Positions 42,536 through 57,107 of a stretch of 64,000 nt of DNA are shown here, piece after piece (the stretch's first letter is position 1; every line of letters begins with the position of its first letter). The position numbers and the translations under genes were made by a program. The DNA comes from Varroa destructor (lineage: Eukaryota; Arthropoda; Arachnida; Mesostigmata; Varroidae): contig NW_019211454.1 in NCBI RefSeq assembly GCF_002443255.2, forward strand, positions 55,297,823 to 55,361,822. The letters run 5' to 3'. The notes under the pieces were generated by a model, which saw nothing but the letters and a program-made list of their open reading frames with translations, was not told the DNA's origin and ran no database searches.

Positions 42536-44122
42536 TCATGGAAGACCATGTGCGACATAAATTGGACAAACAACATAGCTTGATCTGAGCGACAATCACA
42601 AGCAAAGACGCTTGCTTCACGTTTCGACAATGATATTTTGATGAAAGATTGAACCTCTACGGTTATCCCAGGTGCTCGCGTCGGTGGCTAGTTGTGAGTG
42701 AAGCAGCATAATATCACTCGTAAGGAAATCGTATAGCTTATGGTCGACGTTTAACGGCCTAATGTAGGTACTACCGACTACAGCTAGGTAAGCTATAGTT
42801 CGTTGGTTATAACTGAAGTGTATTTTCAACGACCGGACTCCTCTGTTCGACGTCGCATTGCAAAAATCACGGTGACAAAAATGCAAAAGTTGCAGTTAGT
42901 TGAAGGTTCTCTGTCATCCACCATACCCGCTCTGAGGAATTGCTACCACTGATTACCATTTTGTTCAAGATTTTAATAATTTATCAGTATCGCCATTTGT
43001 TGACCCATGTATCCCATATTTTAATAATAAATAAGTTGCCATCCAAATGACAGCAGGTCAGAAATTATAATTGCGGATTTCTCAATTAAAAATCACAGAT
43101 TTTAGCCTGTGAAGAAGCTTAGAGTTTACTATGTCAGGGTTCGTATTGAACGGGATGATAGATTGGTATTAATAAATGTTCATTTCCAGTAGAAACACAA
43201 GACAAGGAAAAGGATCCAGTTATGGAATTAATCAAATATTAAAGATCTTGAAGTTTTGCGCCAACACCCGTAAATTAAAAACTTACTACTCGAACACATT
43301 AACAATGAAATTTTCAGTTGCTTCAGACTTATCAAACGATGCATCCCAAGCCGAATCCAGCCGGCAGGGACCATTCAAAGTCGTAGATTGTTGTGTCATG
43401 ACACCTCCTTACTTCTAACCAATTGTTGCCACCAGATGAAGCCAGTACGAGTAGATGACTGGAATCGTTCAAACTGCGTGTCGATGAAGACCGTTTCAAA
43501 GTGATGGGATCCCTATGATGTCTTCTTTATCACGAAACCATAGAATAGCCGCACTTGTCAGAAGCCGACCAGCGCTTCTCAAATAATCAAAGACCTGTGT
43601 GAGCGCTTTGACATTTAAGGCATACATAGCAAAGCCAATGCTGCTTGAAAATTAGCATCAACACATAATTCAAAAAGTCTACAAGCAGCTTAAGTATAAT
43701 TCAATTTCTATAATACATTTATGAAGTCTTCTATCTCTGATTCATGATGAACTCCACAATCATAGTCTTACACGTGTGTTAATCAACCTTGTTCGCATAT
43801 ATTGATTTGAGACTATCAAAAAACCTCAAGCGCTATACCGTATTAAGCAATACGTGTGATGAAAACACCACCTGTACCAGCATGCATCTTGATGTCAGCT
43901 GAAGCCTGAACAATATTCAAGCATGTGAAGCTCGCGCATTGCTTTTATTGCTTCATATTAGCACAGTACTGTCTGAATTTCATAAATAAAAGCCGTATTC
44001 GGTTACCTTGTCTCGACAAAGCGTTTCCATTTTGCAGCTACGAAATGCTTCCGCCAGTGGGCTAGGAGAGCTAGAACCCAACGGTATCTTCTTGCCAAGA
44101 GTGTCTGCTCTGAGGGAAGTTT

Positions 44123-44169
44123 TAGCTCAGTCGGGTTAGCTTAGCGGAACCAGCTGGAGGTTCAGTGAA
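44123..44169 (+). repeat. Possible tRNA-derived SINE head (A and B box)
   Basis: TAGCTCAGTCGG at 44123-44134 matches the RNA polymerase III A-box consensus of tRNA genes (TRGCNNAGYNGG) at every position. GGTTCAGTGAA at 44159-44169 resembles a B box (GGTTCRANNCC) in its first six bases but not in the rest. The start-to-start spacing of 36 bases is typical. No cloverleaf or proper T stem can be drawn, so this is not a functional tRNA. A decayed tRNA-derived SINE is the best reading, and coincidence is the alternative. Confidence 0.3.
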
Positions 44170-47100
44170 GCCAATATTGAATCTCTCTCAAAACTGATTT
44201 CTCCAGTGGGTCGGCGCTGACTTTAGAGGTTGGATAGGCAATCAATCCGTTGCAACATCAGCGTTTGGTATCGTTGTCTAAACATTTGAATATTAAATCG
44301 TAAAATCTCAAGAACCCATACCGAATAACCGCTGTAGAGATGTTAACAGAGCATGGCGTAAGTCGAAAATACAGTGTTACCAAAGAAAACAAGTAGTGAA
44401 AATCGTTACCCTTTCCTGATCTTCATTTCGGCATTGTTTTGCTGTAAAATAATTTCTATACCTTGCTTCAACTCAAACCAAATTGACAGATCGCGTATAT
44501 TGATTGTATCGCCTGTATTTAATTGTACGAGCAGACTAAGGAACTATTCAGCATCACTGTGTTAAATTTCGACCAACAAACTAACGAAGATTGATAGTGG
44601 ATCTTTGATGACTACTAAAAACACTCCTAGTTGCAAGCTGCGGTTTGGGCCTGTGGCGACGAGAATAACGGAACGTACCACAGTATTTCCAAGTATACGT
44701 TACGAGATCTAGCTGAATTTGGCAATAGTATGTTACAGTTCAGATCAGTGCTGGCACTGATAGAGTTTTTGACAATATTTTTCATTCGCTGTCTGTGCTG
44801 TTATTATTTTTACAAGACGTTATTCCTATGATTATACTATGAACTGCAATCTGCTTAATGTTACAATGTAACACCAAATAAGCAAACACAATACCTTAAA
44901 CTTATTTGCTACTTGTCTGAGCTGATAATTATAATTACACAGAACTTATTCTTCAAGGGATAAAACGCGAACGTTTATAACGCGGTGTTATTGGCGGGTG
45001 TTTGACGTTATCTTTCTTTATGACGCACTAGCCTACACTGCATATTCAAAGTAAACATGTCCGTCCGTATGAAGAAATCTTTTAGGTTACCCAAATGTCT
45101 ACGCCTAGGATCACTATGCGAGTGTGATCAATCAGTAGTAATATTACCTCTAACTTGTTGTTTCCAATGATATGCGATGCGTCACGTGATCAGCAAAAGT
45201 CAACGGTCGGATACAGAAACAATCGATACGCTCCTACTTCAACATCGCTATGTAACCTTTTTCCCGTAATTTATATGTCGGCGTGTTCCGTCATTTATGC
45301 CGATCGAAAGGCGGTTGGTGTGTTTTATATCAATGATTATTTGCCACTGGAGCATTCGAAGAACGATGATATATTCGCTTTATCATGAATTCATAAACAT
45401 TCGCTTTTACCTTTGAATACGGTGAGAGAGTAACGCTAGGCAAATGTCGGATCTTTGAATAACCTGAGCCTTTTTTGTTTAAATAAAAATTTTGGCCTAT
45501 AATCAGCAGTAGATAAATTAACTGTTTGAGAGGCTAGAATATGTAAACATTATGATAGTAATGAGATTATTTCTGAGCTAGCGAAATTTAAAAAACGCAA
45601 ATAAACGACGGCCGTTAGCTTCAGAAGATGTGTTCGCATGTTCAAGTATCTCGAATCAGAGGAGGCCTGGAGTCACGAGCTAGTTCGCAAACCTGTGCGC
45701 AACGATTTACTTCTGCTCACCATTAGGCTTCATAACTTATATAAGTTAGCTACTCTGGTGATTTACTGGATTTAGGGTGGTAAACTACCCTAGTCTGCGA
45801 GTCATGCTGCAATTTCTGGTGCCGTAAAGCAGCTGAAATGGTGAAGGATAGTTACAATCTCTTTCCACACTTCATTTGAATTGACCTTCATCTCCTCTGG
45901 GGCAATAAGTGATTTAAGCGAGGGTGTTAGTGCTATGTTTCACTACTTATGGCTCTGTCCAAGTGTAGGATACACCTTAACTACCCAGCAAATATCAAAG
46001 GGGCCGCGGCCGCTCTTCTGATAGTTATATGTATATACATAGAATGCTTTATCTTATTCGATTTTCATAGTTTGTGCTTCACGGAGGTAAATGAAATTTC
46101 TTTACAGGTTTCAGCACGATGCTATTTATTGCAAGCGAAGTCATTTGATCTATTCGCGTATTTACAGGATATATCAATATCTTGGAAGTGATTCTATTTT
46201 TCGTTTATGGTACGTATGATTATCCGGGAGTCTTGCTCACCGACAGCAGTAGAAGCCAGCCCAAGAGAGTAATAGCTCTACAGCTTTAACGATATGGACC
46301 AACAGGATCTAAGCGGCAGTGTAAAAGCCCAATTTCAGTACCCTCTACAATTAACCCTGTATAAAGTGCCCTGTATAATGAACCTCAAAGAAAAGATATC
46401 GACGTTGCGAAAAAGGTTCCAGGTCTGCTCGGAGCTAGGGGCTTTTTACTTGGCCTTCGACTTTGAACCCGTGCAATACTAAAGGGATCATATCATAAGT
46501 TGGTGCGACTCGAAAAATGTACGAATATGATGACGGAAAAAAGGTCACACAGATGATTCCTGTAGAATACCCACATAGGGGACGCCTAAGCAACATTGAT
46601 GCTTATTTACTGTTGCCAGTTGGTGAAAACCTCAAATTCCTATACGTGATTCCGAACATTGGATCAATGATGCATCCATGGAAAACGATTGGGAGATATA
46701 ATCACAACAAAAGCCAGCATTGAGACAAACTGCACTGCTTTTCAGATCATTGCTCATTCGTTTAAATAGTCATAACTGAGCTGACAAAAGGATACAAGCT
46801 ATATCTAGTTAGTGGTATTCCGACATAGAAAACGTCTCTGGTTTCTTGCATGGCAGTTATTTTCTCTATTCCCTTAAGAGTAGAAGGCTAATTATGTTCT
46901 TGAAAGAAATGTCTAGAGGGAACACAGGCCTCAGATATACGTATTTAGGTAATATTCGGGCGTTTTAGAAATCATAAATAAGAAAACACACATCGAAATT
47001 CACGGTCTGTTAAAAAGCGGATTTTCGTTCTCTTCTTCCAATTCCGGAAACGGGACAACACTTATCTTCATGTCGTTCACTAATGTACGTCCTTTCAATG

Positions 47101-48510
47101 CTTATTTTTTCTGGGCATTATTGTTCAGGATGGTCACGTTCGAATAGTTAACATCTTTAATAATATAACTTTCCGTTCGTAGCAATAAAAGCACTAGACT
47201 AGCACTGCCTGCTAACAATAGAAATACACCTCTTTGAAATTCAGTAGCAAATAAACAACAACACAAAGGATACATTGGAAATGACAGACTGGCTTACCCG
47301 AATCGCGTATAACATACGAGAACTAATGTTGTCTCTAACTCTAGAAGTAGTAGTTGAAATACGGAACGGAACAGAACCGACAAATTATTTAAGCGCATCG
47401 AAAAGTGGGAACAATGAGAATATTAGAAATAAGCATCGCGCACGGACGTGATTTCCGTTCAAATCATCTTAAGGACGACAGACCCCGTTTGCGTCCGTGT
47501 AAATAATATGTCAAGCGCTGATATATGCATATGGTGCGCGCAGAACAACCTGCAACCGTACGAGTTCCTTCTTTATCTCAAACCTTTAAACGTCCGTTGG
47601 TTTTATGCATGCACAATGGTCGTTGTATTTAGATGAACTTCAAGGCAGGAATGAGGGCGCAAGGCAAACGAACGAACGAACGAACAAGGTACCTATACAC
47701 TTACGTATAAAAGACGTCGATATTTATGTCTCTCCTTTTTCCATCTATGCAAATGGATACTGGTCCTCCGTATTCAGCGTTTGCTATTTTAAGACACTGT
47801 AGCACACAGGACGCGTAAAACCTTCAGCCCAATTTCGGCATCGGCAAACCACCGGGGAGCTTTTTCTCAGGTGTTTCTCATTCATTTAATCGATCCATGA
47901 AAAATAGGCGACAGAAGCAGCAGCAAACTACGAAAAGCGAACTGTGTTGTAGAGGCATCAAAGAGAAGCCTTTCCCATGAATTCTTCTTCACCGTTTTGT
48001 TATAAATCGTTGTCCTTATCCTCATGTGTAACAAGGCTTTTCATGCTCTTTTGCCCGCGTGTCTAATCTTTGACCGGCTAAGCCTGTCCTTAGCGAAATA
48101 AGAAAGGAATAGGCCACATGCGAAGTCGGCAACTGCATGAACTTGCCTCTAGTTTGACACCATCGTTTGAAATAAGATGTTTGGGTGTTTTTATCGCTCA
48201 TTTTCTTAGGCTGCTGTTTTTGCGACCAAGCACGACGGTTCGTTGGAAGAAAAAAGGAACAATTCGTGCTAATGTTAAACTAATAATTGATCGCATCGAA
48301 ATCGATAAGACGAACTCAGTTTTCACACGCAAGTACAAAAGGCCCATATAGGCAGGCATCGTGTATGTAGACACGACGGCTCCGATTGAAAACTAGGACC
48401 AGTGTGAATTTACCGACACTTTTAGTTAAGAACAAGTGGGTTCAGGTTGGTTTACCGCAATTCTGTTCTAATCATATGCGTACACCACGTAAAAACTAAA
48501 GAGAAATCGT
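44170..48510. other. Gene-poor single-copy DNA
   Basis: No gene can be supported. Short frames at 46294-46482 and 46517-46723 on the plus strand have plausible amino acid composition but no motif, no splice support and unremarkable length. A short AACG microsatellite lies at 47667-47685. Confidence 0.55.
47667..47685. repeat. Tetranucleotide microsatellite (AACG)n
   Basis: Nearly five uninterrupted copies of AACG. Confidence 0.9.
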
Positions 48511-49026
48511 TTGATAGCAGTAGTCGGCCGTGTCCGAAAAAGAAGACGACACAAGATACTACGTAGAATCCTCATGTCACTTGGACTAAATGTAAATAGA
48601 ACATTTCATATCGATTGTGAAGGACGAGTAAGGCGGAAAATAAAATCAGCTGAAGATCGACATCGCCGAGAGGGTAACTTAACGTATGTTTTACTAATAT
48701 CACATAACATTATACTTAATATAATAATAATAATCTTAATAATACAGCAGGTCAAGCAGAGGCTTGATTCAATTATTCCAACTTGGATAGTTATTGTAGA
48801 AATTGGAATGTAACTTAAAATGGATCGAGTGGAGGAACACAAGTTATCCAAGACGCTTAAGGTCGAATATAAATACCAATGGACCCAACCTGACAACGTA
48901 CAGGAAATGCCGGGAGCCATAAAAGATGAAAGTAAATTTATTAAGCTTCCTACGGTTCGTCTACTGGATGCTGTGAATACTCATTGCCTTTTATCAATGT
49001 ACACTCTCTATTTGAATATGAATTGA
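48511..49026 (+). CDS. Weak candidate split ORF, unknown product
   Basis: One plus-strand frame is open across this stretch apart from a single TAA at 48811-48813. The first part is strongly basic (it contains VRKRRRHKILRR) and the last part is hydrophilic and mixed (it contains KVEYKYQWTQPDNV). The middle is AT-rich and intron-like. A donor GTAACT at 48674 and an AG ending at 48829 would remove the stop and keep the frame with a 156-base intron, giving a protein of about 120 residues. The acceptor lacks a good pyrimidine tract. The initiation codon of the first part is not evident (TTG at the left edge). No family is recognised, and chance or a decayed gene are both real alternatives. Confidence 0.18.
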
Positions 49027-52000
49027 CAAGCTTGAGCTATACATACATGGTTCAAATATTCATTTCCACTTCGAAACGATAGCACACCGCATTTACACAT
49101 AAATTCAAAACAGAAATTTGAGGCCGAATATTTATCATGTCTGCCAAATAAGTTATAATACTCAATCGTAAATAGGTAGGATAAAAGCTATAAAAAGTTC
49201 GGTAGAATACTGTGCACTTACTTGCAATGCAATGGCAGATGTTTACTGTCGCTATCAGTCTCCGGGGTACAATTCATAAACGAAGTTATACATTTGATCG
49301 AAAATGTGCATGCTTTACTTAGTCCCCTCTCACCTGAATGAAAGAAAAAAGTTCCTATAGTTCGTGCCCCTCACACTAATGAGTGTACACGCCATATATT
49401 TAGCTACAATAAATTAGAAGGCCGAACAGCTTAACTAAGCTCAGAACTACCGCCGCTAGTGATTTCCATATTTGTATTTTGGACGTAGTATCCGCAATAT
49501 GTAGAATAGGTGTTGAAGAAGTATCGAGAAGAAATCGCTCTATTTGATTTAGTTTAGAAAGATACGAGTAAATGTGGAACGGTTGCGCTGTTCTAAAAGC
49601 GATCGCGTTAATCGGCACACGTTTCTTAGCGCTTTTTTTTTAAAAACTTCCGGTTGGCGTGGATAGTTTTCATGTAAACATAGCCTAAACAAGCTACGAA
49701 GCTGTTTTTGTCAAGTCCCTTCAAAAAATAAATCAAATATCATAGCTGATTTATACGGAAAATCTTCGCAGTTATCTTATTCTGTCTCATCGTTGCTCAG
49801 TCGTGTCGACTAATGAAGTTTTGTCGTGCTAACAATTAGATGTTGCTTACTGATTCAGCAATGCGAAAAGTCTTTTACTATGTAGGGATAATTTAATTAT
49901 GTAAATTATCACGTAATGGTAATTTACCAAAAAGGAACACTACATAAGATCATGTCGATGGCAAGAGTTGAAATAATGCAGCAATGTATTTCTTAGAGAA
50001 TAAATTTAACTAACTTTTAACGAGACCGATATAGATTTCTATAATCTGTCGTCTGCTATTGAGTGCACAGTAATAAAAGCGATAAGGTTTTGATATCGCA
50101 CTAATCTATATTGGTAACTGATATCGTTAATATGGTTACGGCAGCAGTTATAATATCTACGACACACCGCTTCAGAGGAACACCAGCGATGTAACAGAAA
50201 TGTTCCGAATCCCGTCACCTGATCCCGATAGGCCCTCTGCCTAGCCGTGGCCAGCGAGGTCTACGTTGAGAATGGAATAGCCCTGTTGTTGCCGAACCGC
50301 GAAGTTGGCGCGGGCCTGAAACCTGACCGTTTATCCCACTGGATGTGACCGTAGGAAAATCGACTCGATTCTCTACCGAAATAACCATGTACCATAGGCT
50401 AAAGCGAGTAAGTGGTTTCGAGTCAATTCCAGACTGTGTAAAGCGAGTCGGGACTAGGCTATAATCTACATGAAACCAGAAAGAAGTTTGAGGTCATTTT
50501 CTCTACGGGAACACGTACTTGTCAGAAGACGCCTAGCGGTCATTTCATGATGAAACAATTCGATACGTTTAGGAATCATTTAGATCCAGGAAAGAGTGGG
50601 CTAGGAAAAGTAAGGAACTGAATTGAAGTATGACGGTTCACATCGGATTTCTTCTCAAATATTGACTGCTCTTTTCCAGTTCGCTCAGAGCGCGAGTATG
50701 CTTCTTCATGGGATATTGTAACTGCTACATATTCAAACAGAAGATACTAGAACGACTTGTACTTTAGAGCAACGTAGCGTTTCACACACAACAGAATGCC
50801 CCCAAATAGTTATTAGTCATTAGTAAGTAACAACCATGGAAAGCTTCCGGTTACATCTTGTTGTACTCTATTATTGTTTTGCTATCTGAGGCTTTCCATG
50901 ATGTGAAAAATTCACGAATATCCACTTCTTTCCGCAAATAAATAGCTCAAGTATTCAATGTTGATATAATGAGCCAATAATAACTAACTCTCACATGATA
51001 ATATTTGCAAGTGATAAATGCATTGGTAAGTGCTAGGAAGTGACAACAGCCTAAGATTGACACTCTAAAAAAAACCTCTCCCAACTTCACTGGCTACCGA
51101 TTTGCTTCAACGGCAAAGAAGAGGTAGAACGTCAGTTAAGAGCGCGTAAGTTTGTATGAGTGTAAGGAACAAGAACAACGAAGAAAACTGCACGAGACAC
51201 ACAGGCACACACATCGAAGGTATACAACTCAGACTCTCATCTCAAACAGCTGACAAGGAAAGCTTGATTGACGGGTCGGCCCACACTCCGAGGCTATGTT
51301 CACCAAAGCGACTGCTGAACGTTGACTTCGTTCGCTAGTTCGTTTCGCCTAGCTAGCTGAACGGACTGCTACTTGGGCCTGGGAAACTCGAAAAGCACAA
51401 ATCGCACACCAATTATAGCTTTTGAAGGGCTTAACGGTTCCGTCGACGATCGGAACTTCCCGTGACTCGTTTGACGGAGAACTCTTTGGTAAACATTTAC
51501 AGAGAGTACAGCGGATGTGCACGTGTACGTCGTTTACTGCGGCGAGGTTTCGACGTTTGGCGTTCAGAGCTAGCCTAAAAAACAAAGTTAAGTTTTGTGC
51601 ATGCATGAGAGCAACGTTTTTTTTCTCCATATGTATACGACTCTATACGACTCAGCGGCCTACATGAGATACCGAAGGCGTTTGGCAATGAGTTGGCGAT
51701 TGTGGAAATCTAATTTAAAACTGAAGTCGAAGCTAGCTACAATGAAATCACAGCAAAAAAGGACAGGCGAAGTTGCAACATATCCATTGGTGCATTCCTA
51801 CAATCACGATCATACTTCAAACTCTGTCTGTTATATATTTGAATATCAGTAAACATGTATCATACATCTACTACAGTAATACGTCAGAATCCCTCTTTAT
51901 TTGTCTGGTTGAAATGTATAGAACGACGTGCCATTAACCACAAGCGTGTCTACAGATAGGAACGCCCATCGACGACACGCCGCAAAAGGCGACCATGTAA

Positions 52001-55000
52001 AAACGAGCTTATGTTCGCGTCTCAGCTCCACTTAACTAGTGCGTGCTGTTCGTAGCGGGTATAGCATATGGTCAACTTGTCCGCTTAGACAACGGGGTAA
52101 ATCATTACGACTTACGCTCGCCGGTCGAATTTGGAGAGCCGCAGAACATCTATGTGACCGTAATAATAGGAAGCGCTAGCGATTTCCGTCCTCCGTCTAC
52201 GCTATGACTAGATGTGTAGCTGCTACGAAGGGAAACAATTGCAAAATTTGTCAAGTGTTTGTGTTACTCTATCACACATGCTATAAATGTTAGTCATTTG
52301 CCTATAATCCCTTTTCACATCTGCGGAATTTTCATGTAAAACTTGTTCTGGAGGAATACTGGGAGATTAAAGAGAAAGTTTGTAAACTCAAACTCGGTTT
52401 GGCTTGAAGGACTGCTTCTCATTCCATCTTTACCTAAAAATTATATACAAATTATCCAGGAAGAGCTACGTAAATAAATTTCTTCTAAAATATGTGCGTT
52501 CGTCAATCTGAAGCTTTTGCAATTCACGATTTCCTTTCTAAAGTCGGCTAATGAATCTGAAGGACTTGACAGTTAGACAGAAGCAGCATTACTATTGAAG
52601 GTAATTTGAAATAAACTCGTTTTAAAGATATCCCATTATGATTGCAGCTATATATTACGAAAAATCCAGCATATAAGGACTATAAGCTTCCATATATTCA
52701 CAATTGATTGAGCAATATCGTTTACCTGTGTAAACGTTTTCCAGTGGTCTTCGCCTTATGGGATAGCCAGGGGATGCGCTCAAGAAATGTGTCCTTCAGT
52801 AATGCTTGTAGTGCATTCGATTGATATACCACCATTGTTTTGGTGACCCGAATAAGCGAAATTAAAAATCATGTTTAACATAACTGGAAAATAGTATGAG
52901 ATAATAATGTGTCCTCCCTGTTGGCTAGCTCTTATATATCTGTTAGAGCCACTTATACAGGTGAAAACTTTTAGATTGCTTACACACTTTTGCTGGAGCT
53001 GAGCAAAATCAGTCCGTCTAGGGCAATTCAATGGGAGGAATAACAGCCGCGAAATGATACACAAAGCACAGTACATACAGGTATAGATATATTTTCCCTG
53101 TACCCTGTGATTGTATTTTCATTTTTTTAATCTCTTTATCGTCATTCGCAAAACTTATAATAGCCTTCCTTCTTTATCGGTAGCATATATAACTAAACGT
53201 TGTGTGCTAGCCGGTGGACGGCAGCGTCGGTGGTAGTAACACACACATCGAGACCGCTCCTCGACAAGAGGAAGGACAAGAAAAATGCCCAACCGTACAA
53301 ACAAACTCAACATGGTAATCGTAACGGCCCATTGATGGGGAAAACGTCTAATTCTAACTGAAGAATGATAACGAAAATGGATTTGTTCCGTTGATCGATG
53401 TTCTTTGTCAAACGGCAGAAAATAGTTACAGCTCAATATCCCTCCCTACATAAATAATAATATTTAGTAATATCAGTAGACGGACACAATTGCCCCGCAT
53501 AAGACTTAAAATTTGTTGTATCTTTAAATATGTACATATTAGGTTATATAGGGGAAGTCTTCCTTAGATCTGCCGTCAATCTCAATTTAAATAAAACAAT
53601 CTAATTATGAGAAGTTCGCAGAACCTCATTTCAAGCGTTCCGAAAAAGCGACAGGCGATCACGGTACCGCTACGCCATTTCTGAGATCATACAAATACTC
53701 AAATTTATCAGTAAGATTAGCTATTTTGTGGCTGCTGATGATGGGCTGATAATTCAAAAAGATCCTGTTTTCAGTTTAGTCTGTTATTATCATTGTCCAT
53801 CATAGAAAATGCATGAAAAATCACTACTGACAAGCCAACAAATAAATCTACAGTAACAAAGTCTGCGAGGGCGATGAGGCAGTTGTATGATCTATTGCAA
53901 CGGTATATTCGTAGTCGAAATTATCATAGCGGTTCGAGTAACTCTATTAGCGCTGGAAGATTAGTGGCTCCGAATTTTATTAATTAGATAAGAAAACGAA
54001 ACAAGTTTCTTACAATTTAAAAACGAGCGAGCGAAACCTTGGCAATGCTTACGAGTGACTACCTATCTTGCTCAGGCTGAGCACACAAGAAACGGACGCG
54101 TATTGACTAGTAGATCAAGTTTATCCCATATTCAGGACTACGAAAAGTTAGACATCTTTATTTGAATTTACTCCTCGCACAATGCACAAGTTCCTATAAA
54201 AATGGCTCATATGCTTAATCGCTTCTTTAACTAACCCACGTGCTATAATAACAGCTAGGCAAACGCATGACACGAGTTTCAATCAAAGGTGTAGTGTACT
54301 GTATTCTATAGGCGCTCCACGATGTAGTGTTGCTGACTGGAACTGTCTACGAAAGCCCACTCATGGCTTCTTAGCTAAGAATTTCTTTTTACACGGAGCC
54401 GCAGAGGCGATCCACGCTCATATCACCACAAAACACACCCGAATTTGCATCACCGAGCAAGTTGCCTATCTTAATTTCGACGCGACGAATGTTCGATTGC
54501 CACTAAAATGAAGGATACGTTCTTCGATCGTATTGAGGCGCGGGGCTTCCGGGGGTACTGATGGGGTTATCGAAGCGTTTTCAACGATTCGTACAGTTGG
54601 ATATAAGAGGTGTCACACAATCGGATGTTTTTTAAAGCTTTCTGCACTCTATTCACGGCTCTTTTCCTAGTTGTTGTAAGTCGCGTTCAACGTGATCCTA
54701 AAACAATTTGATAATCGATTTTTGAACCGACGGCCTACGTTCGCTGGCTAAACTATCATCCTGAACAGTACCTTCAAAAACTATGTGATTTTCTCAAAAT
54801 TGAAGATCTTTAACCTTGCCATTACCATTTTCAACACGTTCAGTAACAGGGCAAACAGTTTTTTGGGCACCTTTACACTTGGGCAGTTCGACCATATAAA
54901 GAAACAATCCTAAATAGTAACTTAACCGTCTGACGCATCTATCTACGAAACGAAACGATTGTCATTATTGCATGAACTAAATTTATCCGTGTTACCCTTG

Positions 55001-55209
55001 TATTAATATTCCAATAACGTCGTTTGTCGATGCTACTAAAGGTCTACTTAGAAATCCACCGTGTATACACGTGCAACAATAGTAACACAACTTCAAGCCT
55101 AGTAGCACTTAAAGCTTAAAACGTGTACTAGGATTTGTGAGGCGGTCATAGATGCGCTGAAACAAGGCTTTTGGTGTTCGTCTGCATAATAGACTTCGTT
55201 GATTACGTG
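49027..55209. other. Gene-poor single-copy DNA
   Basis: No gene can be supported. A GC-richer patch at about 50170-50460 has no recognisable coding or RNA gene content. Overlapping frames on both strands around 51290-51670 (about 80-90 codons) lack motifs. Confidence 0.55.
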
Positions 55210-55236
55210 TATATATATATATATATTTTTTTTTTT
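55210..55236. repeat. (TA)n followed by T11
   Basis: About eight TA units run directly into eleven T. This is ordinary simple sequence. Confidence 0.9.
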
Positions 55237-55459
55237 ACATATTTATAAGTGAAGACCTTATATAGCTGTCATCACACCTAAAGCTCTGAAGTTATAGTTA
55301 CCTAATGGTTGTGTGCCAATTATTTGCCTTTTTCGCAAAATTTATATTGCCTTTGCAACCTCTTGTGCATTAAATACGCACTTATACCTAGCAATTTACC
55401 AGCAGGGGTCAACTTTGAGATTGTTTATTTCTGCTTTAAATGTTTGAAATAGGGGAAAA

Positions 55460-55490
55460 AAAACGTAACATGTATCACATGTTACGTTTT
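55460..55490. repeat. Perfect hairpin, 13-bp stem and 5-base loop
   Basis: The arms AAAACGTAACATG (55460-55472) and CATGTTACGTTTT (55478-55490) are exact reverse complements around the loop TATCA. The stem is short for a microRNA precursor and has no flanking extension. In an animal genome it may be a transposon-end remnant, a slipped-replication product or a stable RNA hairpin. No duplicated target site is evident around it. Confidence 0.85.
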
Positions 55491-57107
55491 GCGAAACGCA
55501 CAATAATTAATTAGTTCGTATATCTTTTTCAAGTGAAACATTAATACTGTAAAAGGTATCTCATTATGCGTATACTACGACCAATCACTCAAGATGATAG
55601 TGGCATATGCACACGTTTCGAAAATCGAGCTTCATTTTGAGAGGGGCAACTTCTCGGCACCGGTCGTCTGCACTAAATCGGCAGCGCTTTAATTTTGAAA
55701 ATGCACAAGACAATGTTTTGAGCCTTTCCTCTCTTAAAAGTCGAAGAACAGAATATTGCAAGCCTACGGGTCTACAAAACGAATTAATTCTATGGTACAG
55801 CATCATGCATCAGAATTATTTAGAAACAATGACCATATATTGTGGTTTTGTCCGATTGCGAGCAAACCCTAACGGTAGCCTGCAACCTTACCTTTCAGAC
55901 ATACCCTGATGACGTCAACAAGTGTTCGCTAAACAGTCGTAGCTGTTCAGTTGTGATAAAAATAGAATAATGTCCAGAGCACTCAGCTGTCAAATGTTTA
56001 CTCAACCTTTGCGTGACGTTTCCAGTTAGCAATTCTTAGTTAGCCAATATAGATACGTCTGTAAAATAGATCAAACCTTACGGTTCTGAACAGCAAATAT
56101 ATGGCTGGCAAAAATCGTCAATTGATTGCCAATGGGTTATTGGAAGTGGAAGGCCTCAACCGCATCATTAAAAAATTGAAGTATTTTTTCTTTTTTGAAA
56201 TTGACATTACCATAATGTTTTCGTAACTGTGGCAACTGTACCAAGGTAGCTACATTCTCTATCTAATATACAGAAGGCTGTACATAATTTGAGTGCAATT
56301 TTCGCTCAAATGGAGCCTGTCGCATAAATATTCAAAAATGCGCTTCTTATATCTATAGATGCTGATAAATATAACTTCCAACCCATTCTGCAGTTACACA
56401 TCGTAACATGTGTCTGTTACTCAATTGGGCACCCAACAAGTGGTACCAGCCGACCCGGATGTGCAAATGCCGCTTTTACCGATCGAGGTTGCCACAGATG
56501 ACGAGGTCAATAAATGGGACAACTCTAAGAATCAGGGCCAGTGCCGTAATCGATGACTCTGGACGATCGGTTTTCCTACAGATAGTATTTATTGCTACAT
56601 GTCGTAGAAACAACACACAACATAAGGATAAACGACCGCGTCCTTATTTTGTCCATATTTAACTTAAGTTTGCAGAAAACTTAATTAATTATTTATTAAA
56701 TATACGCATTGTATAAAAAACGCCCTATCCTTTATTAAATTAGTGAACAACAGAATTAAAAAGAAATAACAATTTCTTGTTCGAAAATAACCGCATTCAA
56801 TCTGGTTTCCAAATAGAATCAGCAAGCTATTGGTTTGTTACTATGAAGATGACCTTTGCTATTGCTGCAGATTTAGGCGATGCTGTTTAAGTTAGCCGTA
56901 CTAACTAAGCATTGCCAAGTTATTATTGTCATAGAAGCTTTTTCAAAATCTGTATCTTTTTTTTTCACGAAACATCACAGATCAGGTCGTGACCATCTAC
57001 ATCTCTAGGTAGGTAAAAAAAATTGGAATTTTGTATAGCAAGCGTGGGTAGTGAAATGCAATCAAAAACCTGAGCCATTCGTTAACAGGACGAGTACACG
57101 TGATTCT

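Larger units (their letters stand above)
38116..44100. other. Gene-poor single-copy DNA
   Basis: AT-rich DNA with no supportable gene. It contains a 17-base poly-A (39289-39305), a short GC-richer patch around 40195-40260 with a CCTCCT/AGGAGG inverted repeat, and an 18-base palindrome at 42518-42535. Confidence 0.6.
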
